Assembly (NCBI GenBank): GCA_022410635.1 | Contig: JAJVDF010000194.1 | Coordinates: forward strand, 1,404,576 to 1,468,575 | Direction: 5' to 3' | Source: Tretioscincus oriximinensis | Taxonomy: Eukaryota; Chordata; Lepidosauria; Squamata; Gymnophthalmidae | Length of the DNA: 64,000 bases | Shown here: positions 57,794-64,000 of the stretch, in pieces | Numbering within the stretch: position 1 is the stretch's first letter | Layout: each line of letters begins with the position of its first letter | Position numbers and translations under genes: made by a program | Notes under the pieces: generated by a model | What the model was told of the DNA's origin: nothing | Database searches by the model: none | The model's input: only the letters and a program-made list of their open reading frames with translations

Positions 57794-58262
57794 GCACCTG
57801 GGCAGTCCGAACAGAGGAAAGCAAAATATGCTCCTGTTCATGACTCCCTGCAAATGGTATTTCAGGAGTCCTGCCTGTTGCTTCATCCTGGAGGCAACAT
57901 CCAGACATCCATCCTAGTATCCATTTATACCCTTGGTGTCCATAAATCTGTCTAGTCCTGCCTTGAAATTATCCAAGCTGTTAGCTACCACTACCNCTTC
58001 ATGAAGTAAATTCCATAGGCCGATGACCCTCTGGGTGAAAAAATACTTTCCTTTGTCTGTTCTCACTTTTCTACCCAACAGTTTTAAGGAGTGCCCCCTG
58101 GTCCTAATGTTGTGGGAGAGAGAAAACATTTTTTTTTCTCTATTCACCCTGTCTATCCCATGCATGATTTTGTAAACTTCAATCAGATCACCTCTCAGAT
58201 GCCGCCTTTCAAGGCTGAAGAGGCCCAGACCTTGCAGCCTGACTTCATAAGGGAGGATTCTT
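57496..58262 (-). mobile_element. CR1-like LINE, 3' part
   Basis: On the minus strand: end of the reverse-transcriptase frame, ~380-bp 3' UTR and an 8-bp-unit tail ('cttatgttcttatattctta'). It is 5'-truncated at about 58,262. The tail end is duplicated (57,417-57,793), so true length is about 190 bp less than the span. It is the best-preserved of six related copies in the window. Confidence 0.88.
57914..58258 (-). pseudogene. CR1-like reverse transcriptase C-terminus (5'-truncated)
   Basis: From about 58,258 the minus strand reads I-L-P-Y-E-V-R-L-Q-G-L, then L-E-R-R-H-L-R-G-D-L-I-E-V-Y-K-I, then I-R-T-R-G-H-S-L-K-L. It ends with F-F-T-Q-R-V-I-G-L-W-N-L-L-H-E and F-K-A-G-L-D-R-F-M before the stop at 57,914. 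These are the conserved last ~110 residues of CR1-clade ORF2, downstream of the catalytic Y-A-D-D, which is absent. One codon holds an N; otherwise the piece is open. Confidence 0.9.
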
Positions 58263-58494
58263 TAGATGACTGTGAAGAGGTCATGTGATTTGGAATATTG
58301 GTGTGGTTAGACTGACAGTTAAGGCAGTTGGAGGACAGAAAAAGCACCTGAGGTATAAGGATGAAGAACTAAAATGAAGTCATAAAAGTTTAACCTGAAG
58401 AAATCTTTGGAAAGTGAATGGTCATGTGAAAATCAAAAGGATAGTGTTGCAGCAGAAAACAGATAACTGAGAGAGAGTAGAAGAGATTGTGAGA
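58263..58494. other. Unassigned sequence
   Basis: No supported gene. Confidence 0.4.
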
Positions 58495-58630
58495 GTAGGA
58501 TACGGTACCACAAAAAAAGGGATTTGAGTTTTAATATGTGTGGGAAAAGGAATGTTCAGCAGGTGCATCCGATGTGGGTAGGGAGAATCCCTTTTCCACA
58601 CACATTAAAATTGCAAAACTCCTGTCCTAC
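58495..58630. repeat. Inverted repeat of about 136 bp (possible MITE)
   Basis: The ends GTAGGATA… and …GTCCTAC and the inner blocks 'gagttttaatatgtgtggga' / reversed 'ttttaatgtgtgtggaaaag' are complementary with small gaps, leaving a ~25-bp loop. Confidence 0.8.
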
Positions 58631-59774
58631 TTTGTTTTGGGGAACCTACTTTGTCTGTAGTAACCTAGCTGAAAGCAAGGTATGAAGGTTGTGCTTCAGA
58701 AGGAAACAGAAATCAAACACACATACACATACTGAGAACTTAGATGGCCAATTCTACAATTTCCTCTAGGAACTGATCTTTCTTGGGTGGTCATAGTTGG
58801 GAACATCCTTGTTCTTGTTCAACAGCCATAGAAGTGTGAAGGCAATGCCCTAAGCCTTTGTGTTCTGATCACAGAGTTAATCACAACATTCAGTGAAAAA
58901 CAAAACTTTGTGTCCAGGCCTTATTTTATTTTTTTNAAGTATAATTACACAAGCATTTGGGAATTAGTTTAATTCTCATTTGTAAAGCCGAATAATTATG
59001 CCATTTGTGAACAACAGAGTTGGTTTGAGTTTTATTTGTTTTCAATCTCTGTAGCCCAATCATAGATGCTATTAGCCTATTTTCTAGCCTAAAAATTTTA
59101 NCGCAAAGTCGTACAGTTTCATATTAATTCAGAAATATTAAGACCTTTGTTGAGCATCTACAGGAAGAGGTGAAAACCCTACATCTATAGCTTAAAATAG
59201 TGATTCATTTTTTGCCAGATAAAAATATACTATGAGANTTCATGCGAATGACCTTTCAATCGTATATCAGCCAATCAATGTTTGCATATCAAAGTTTCAT
59301 TCTTTTTGTTCTGCTAATTCATGAGGTCATTTAATTTTAGTTAGTTCATTCATTCTAATCAATACACGTACAATGAAAAAAATGGGTTATGGAGATTCCA
59401 AAAATATAAAGAATTTAATATCTATATTGTGGACATCTAAATCAGGTTTGTGAAAGACAATGGAATGAACAAAACTAATAGTGAATATCATTTAGTGACT
59501 ATGTAACACTATGGATATCCTAATTTATATTCAGGTTGTTTCCAGGCCAATAGATCTGACGTTTGATAGAAATAATTGTGGAATGAAATTTGGAACTTTT
59601 ACATACAGAATCTGCAGCTATTAACTGCCAGCAATAACTCGAGGAAGCAATGTTATCAGAGAAATACTTCTTTTTCACTGCCACCACCACCACATGGTAT
59701 GCATGATAATGTGCTCTAACCCNTTCAGTCAGATTCTTGTCAGCCTTCCTGTTTCATCGCATTTAACTCCCCAG
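58631..59774. other. Unassigned sequence, possible intron
   Basis: No repeat recognised. It lies directly upstream of the candidate exon. A branch-site-like 'ctctaac' occurs about 60 bp before the exon, and a pyrimidine-rich stretch runs up to it. Confidence 0.4.
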
Positions 59775-59975
59775 GCTGTTAAATACCAGGGTACTCCATA
59801 TGTCGATAGCCCAGATCATCTCATGATTTCAGAGAGAGACCAGAGCCTAGGCAGCAGCGCCATCCATGCCAACCAGAAAATCCCCCAGAGCATTCAGGAA
59901 TCGCTCAGATTCCTTAAGTCACTGGGGGTGGACCATCTTATGGGTCTCTCATCCTTGCAGGGAGGAACAATCACT
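59775..59975 (+). CDS. Candidate internal coding exon of an unidentified host gene (201 bp)
   Basis: The only stretch that looks like single-copy protein-coding sequence. It is bounded by a strong acceptor (pyrimidine-rich stretch, ccccag|GCT) and a strong donor (CACT|gtaagt). It is open throughout, phase 0 at both ends (67 codons), G+C-richer than its surroundings and contains several CpGs. The peptide begins A-V-K-Y-Q-G-T-P-Y-V-D-S-P-D-H-L-M-I and ends with a helix-like S-I-Q-E-S-L-R-F-L-K-S-L-G-V-D-H-L-M-G-L-S-S. It matches no transposon protein recognised here, and I do not recognise the gene. No partner exon was found in the window, so neighbouring exons would be more than ~4 kb downstream or upstream of the window. 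It could also be an exon of an alternative transcript or a chance ORF. Confidence 0.5.
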
Positions 59976-60664
59976 GTAAGTCCGTATCTCCCCAGGGAAT
60001 GATCCATCCATGACAATGGATCATTCCGTCGATAGGGTTTTTAATGGGATGAAAAATATTTTTTCCTTTTTAATGTGTTTGAACTTGAACTCGCCACCCA
60101 TTTGCTTAATTGGTCATCACTGCATTGAATAAACAGCAATTCAGTGTTTATTTGCAAACATTTCTAATAGGTAAACTAAAGCCTATAGGTGGATTTGGGA
60201 TGGCATTCATTGGGGTGAACTAAACTCACTCATTCATTCTTTTCTGTAGTAATCATGTGTAAAAGTATATTAATCTGAATCATAGCTACATTGAACCAAA
60301 GGCGACCTCTGACCACTGATCTCACATTCTTTACCACGGAGCCAGGAAATCTCTAGATCATTAACTTTGAGCACACAGGAAGCCTCTGGAATCCTTGTCC
60401 ACAGAAAACAACAAGGAGATTAATGGATTAGTCTCTTGGTCACCAACTTTTTGGATATTGCAAGGCAGCATCTCTCCTGTTAGGCTGATTTCATGAAAAA
60501 AAAACCCTGTATAAAATCATCATGAAACCTTTCATTCATTGATTATCCTTCTGGCAAAAAGCCTCCTTCTCTTTTGTGAGAAATAGAGCATGGATGTTGA
60601 ATTTCCAGTGATCAATCAATCATAAAAGAAAGGTAATGACATCAATAGCATTAAGTGAAGGAAC
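59976..60664. other. Unassigned sequence, possible intron
   Basis: No supported gene or classified repeat. Confidence 0.4.
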
Positions 60665-61200
60665 TGTTGGGATCCTAAAGTGTCAGCAGCACATTCAAGG
60701 AACTCTTGTCATTTAGAACGAAAGGCAGAAAGTAGGCCTCTGGCTGGAGAAAGCAAACCCGGCGGTTGGCCAAGGGAACAAGCAGTACAGTTAGATGCGT
60801 GTTTGCAACAAGATAAGTAACAACCAAAGGGGTGAGTGAACAAAGAAGCTAACAAAGAACTTGGTTCTGGGAGTAGAAAGATCAATTCAGTGATTGACTG
60901 GCTTTACCTGTATTAGGGGCCACTCGTATGATAATGCTTACTTGATAGTTTGTAATTGGTGATAACTTGTCTTGATCAGAGAATGACCAATGGAAGTTAA
61001 GAGGCAGGGTTGGCAACTATGGAGTATAAAAGTGGGGGTGTGGTGATTATATTTTCGTGCCTCCATCATATGCAGGCACCCGACCCTGCAGGATCGTCCC
61101 CCTTCCCCTTTTTCTCTTCTGTAACCTTTTGTTGTCTGTCTTATTGTTTTAATAAATGTTCTTAATCTNCTTTATCAATCACNATGTGGTCTTATAGTCA
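60665..61200 (+). mobile_element. Probable endogenous-retrovirus-type solo LTR (about 536 bp)
   Basis: Possible ends are TGTTGGGATCCT and …TTATAGTCA. A TATA box (gagtataaaagtggg, about 61,021-61,035) is followed ~120 nt later by AATAAA (about 61,151), the promoter / poly-A spacing of an LTR. A CCAAT-like 'gaccaatgg' lies upstream of the TATA. Directly after it is a purine-rich 'gggagggggaggggg'. No viral genes are seen. Boundaries lack a confirmed target-site duplication. Confidence 0.6.
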
Positions 61201-64000
61201 TTATGGGAGGGGGAGGGGGCCATCCTCCATTTATCTATGACAAATTTCTAAGNTTTAACTGTGCTGTTCTTTGCAAGTGCTTTGCAAGACGGGCACTGTC
61301 TCATCCACCAGCAGTTTCCAAAGGGCAGAAGTCCCAGAAGGANATATCACAGCAACCAAGCAGGGCTGCTGCAGGTCTTTCCTGGAAAGCAGTAAGGGTC
61401 TGCTTTCTTCCCCAATCAGCGATCTCCCATGGAGCAGATTAGCAGCTGGAAGGTGCCCTCACCCAAGTAGCCTTCCTGCCAGTGGAGTGGCTACACTTTT
61501 CAAGGCGATATGGCAATCAAGCTTCTTCCCTTTATATTGGGACTATTATGCTGCTTTAAGTGTCTGAAACATTAACACCTATATCCAGGCACGGTTCACT
61601 TAACTCAGTTGTTTGTACATGATGACCAAATCCCCACTGGGTAAGTGACACACTCCTGTGCCTCACTACTTCCAAAAANCTTTCCTTAAAGCCTTTATTA
61701 AAAGATTTATTTCAGTTCCTGCTGGAGCAAATTCATTCTACACTATGGCCTGAAGCACTCTGAAACTCCACTGCTGATCCAAATCACTGGAGAAAATGAC
61801 TACTGCAAACTTTTGATATTCAGAGGGCCCTAAGCCCAAAGCAGCTGCCACACTGCCCAAGTCAAACTCTGCGGCAGCTAAGAAAAATGAAGATGGGGGA
61901 AATATTCTCCCTGAAACCACATCCAAAGGCACTCTCATTAAGCAGACACTTTAATTGAACTCTAGAGTAAATGGATAGTCACTGCCAAAAGAAAGAATAT
62001 ATTTTTCGTGGATATTGTGGCCTACTTTAGATTGCTGCGTTTTCAGCTGGCAAGTAGAAACAGTTCTAGAATGCTGGCACATATATGAATCTCTCTACAC
62101 ACACTGGACTAACATGTCAGAGTCAGCTGCTGCATTATGACCCCATCAGCTCTTGTAACTCAAATGTAGGAGGTGGAGCAGTGCAGTTCATCATCAAGAG
62201 AAATAAATGAAGTACATTAATCAGTACTGCACAGACTTCCATCAAATATACAATGAAATATGTTGGTCTCATTTAATTTGCTTATTGAAATGAGAAGCAA
62301 AATTTAGGTAACTATGAAAATGGATCAGATTTATGAGTGGTTGTATAATGTTCTGCAAAGCATTGATATTTGTTGGAATATGCATCTCTTTGCAGNCTTC
62401 AGAAGAATAAGAGCTATGTCCCTTTAAGACATTTATTTTCTGCTTCNGCTAAAGGCTCGGGACTACCCCTTTTGTTTGATACTTTTCAGTGCCAAGATCC
62501 CTGCACTTTTTTTTAACTTTGCAAACACCTCTTCTCGCAACACCTCTACATACACCTTTTTCTAAGCAGACTCTCTGGTCATGAAGGCCTGTAGCTGGGC
62601 CCGTGTTATANAGGGTATCTGTTATGTGCCTGTTATGAATCTTTTCTCCTTTCTTCTTNCCCTATAGCAACAAAGTCAGTGCCAGTGTAAACTTGATGTA
62701 AAGAAATTGTAAGTAGTTTTGTTTTTGATTATCAAAACTGAGTCTTGCCTTGTTATTTTAGAACCGATCAATCAATTTGGAACTTGGTGCCTGACAGCAT
62801 TATTATTTCAAATTCTCAATAATATTCACATCCAAATTCCTGGTTCCACAGAGAAGAATATGAATTATTATGGAACTAGGGTAGATANTGGGGGAGATTG
62901 TGTGAATGATTCCTTCAATATCACCCAAAATCTAAAAACACTTTCTCAGTTGCAGATATTACTAGTGTTGGACTATTGTATCACAAGTGCAGTAAAATAC
63001 GAAGCAGTTTTCAAACTATGGACCCTTCTGCATTTACTTTTGGTCTAGCCTAAGGTGTAAAATACAGATCTCTCTGCAGTGTTGTAGGAGGCACCACCCA
63101 ATGCTGATATCTGAATATGACAGAATGTAGTCTAGTTAAAGAACTGGACTGCTAGTAGAACCAATGGGCTTCAATACNGAACACTCTCATATTAACCATT
63201 TAATTGGTGCACCAAAGTGTATCAGTAAAATATCCTTTTAGAAGCTCTGGGACTAAGAACCGTTCGTACCCATTCAGAATCCTCAAAGGGCAATTTTGAA
63301 GTTTTTATGAGCTTTGGGGTCAATGAGAGGTTGCTCTGGACAAGAGCTATTATACAGATGGCAGACTACTGAACGCTAGGATTACCAATTCACTTGGATT
63401 AGCTGGTTTTTCCTGGTTTTAATGCCATTTCTCAGCTTTCTGCTAAAAACGTAGAAAAGCNGGGAATAAACCACAGGGGTTGTGATTGGGGGTGGTGAGA
63501 CTGCTTATAATNACTCCCAAGCTTTCCTCACCCCCCTCCCTATTTTGAAATATGACCATTCTAATCTCGTGGTTTCATATCCACTAATTCAGATCATAGC
63601 CCTCGAGAGCATCTTCTGCCTCACTCTCTGCTAGTCCACCGGATAGCCCACATGCACATCAGCATCAGCCAANCCAATTCTTCCATCACTGTACTTGTGA
63701 CAGAAGTAGATTGAGAGCTGGTCACTGCTCATGCGCATGCATGCCAGGTGTTCACTGGCAGATGGTGAGGGCAAATATAGCTTTTCTTCCATCAAAGCCA
63801 TCTTCTCTCTTGCCTTCTGCTGCCTTTTCTGTCATATCACCTGTACTGCAGTGAAAAAAGAAGCTGCCTTTACCACATTTTCTGTGCACAAGAATCTATG
63901 AATTTTAACATTTGAATTATTCAACCCATTTTTTTAAATAAGACTTTTACCACCCAGAAATCCAGAATTTAATCATGAATAATCAGGAGGGGGTACCATG
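61201..64000. other. Unassigned sequence
   Basis: 2.8 kb with no supported gene or classified repeat. The 109-codon frame at 62,719-63,048 shows no domain or splice context. Many single Ns occur. Confidence 0.45.

Noticed and set aside
59694..59774. In-frame upstream extension of the 59.8-kb exon to an ATG
   Set aside because: The upstream part contains the pyrimidine tract and acceptor AG and an N; it is better read as intron than as coding start.
62719..63048. 109-codon ORF near the right end
   Set aside because: Random-looking composition, no domain, no splice sites, contains an N.
1..64000. CRISPR array, prophage, operon, tRNA or rRNA gene
   Set aside because: No regularly spaced direct repeats, no bacterial gene structure, and no cloverleaf-capable tRNA other than SINE heads.

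Overview
The window reads as non-coding, repeat-dense DNA from a squamate reptile genome, most likely a gecko-like lizard. The basis is the mix of repeat families: L1 LINEs, CR1-like LINEs with 8-bp 3' tails, L2-like 3' tails, Penelope-like elements with a GIY-YIG domain, a chromodomain Ty3/gypsy element, and a tRNA-derived SINE whose tail runs into TTC repeats. This combination is established for lizards; the species is an inference. There is no operon structure, and nothing looks bacterial or episomal. Single N bases are scattered throughout, as in a draft assembly.

Layout. 0-1 kb: the 3' end of a Ty3/gypsy chromovirus (integrase chromodomain, polypurine tract, 600-bp LTR). 1-17 kb: mostly unassigned A+T-rich DNA with CR1-like remnants (6.6 and 7.2 kb), terminal-inverted-repeat elements (4.2, 9.1 and 14.8 kb), a SINE ending in a ~275-bp TTC tract (10.3-10.9 kb) and Penelope-like tails (5.6, 14.2 and 16.6 kb). 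17.4-20.7 kb: a 5'-truncated L1 on the minus strand with a recognisable reverse transcriptase. 20.7-36.2 kb: three related probable LTRs on the minus strand, CR1 and SINE copies, a tiny Tc1-like element, and a Penelope-like copy encoding GIY-YIG. 37-53 kb: hAT-like and palindromic elements, a ~500-bp polypyrimidine tract, further fold-back Penelope tails, an ERV-like LTR and SINEs. 53.3-57.3 kb: an L1 with intact ORF1, an unusually long inter-ORF spacer, and an ORF2 that has lost its reverse transcriptase and carries an inverted segment. 57.4-58.3 kb: a CR1-like LINE beside a perfect 188-bp duplication broken by one N. 59.8 kb: the only good candidate for a host-gene exon (201 bp, phase 0/0, strong splice sites). 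60.7-61.2 kb: a probable solo LTR.

No complete host gene can be supported. The window is best read as intron or intergenic sequence, possibly an intron of the plus-strand gene that owns the 59.8-kb exon. The most distinctive pattern is that Penelope-like 3' tails repeatedly occur as fold-backs (an inverted copy joined to a direct copy). One of these has a perfect 13-bp target-site duplication.
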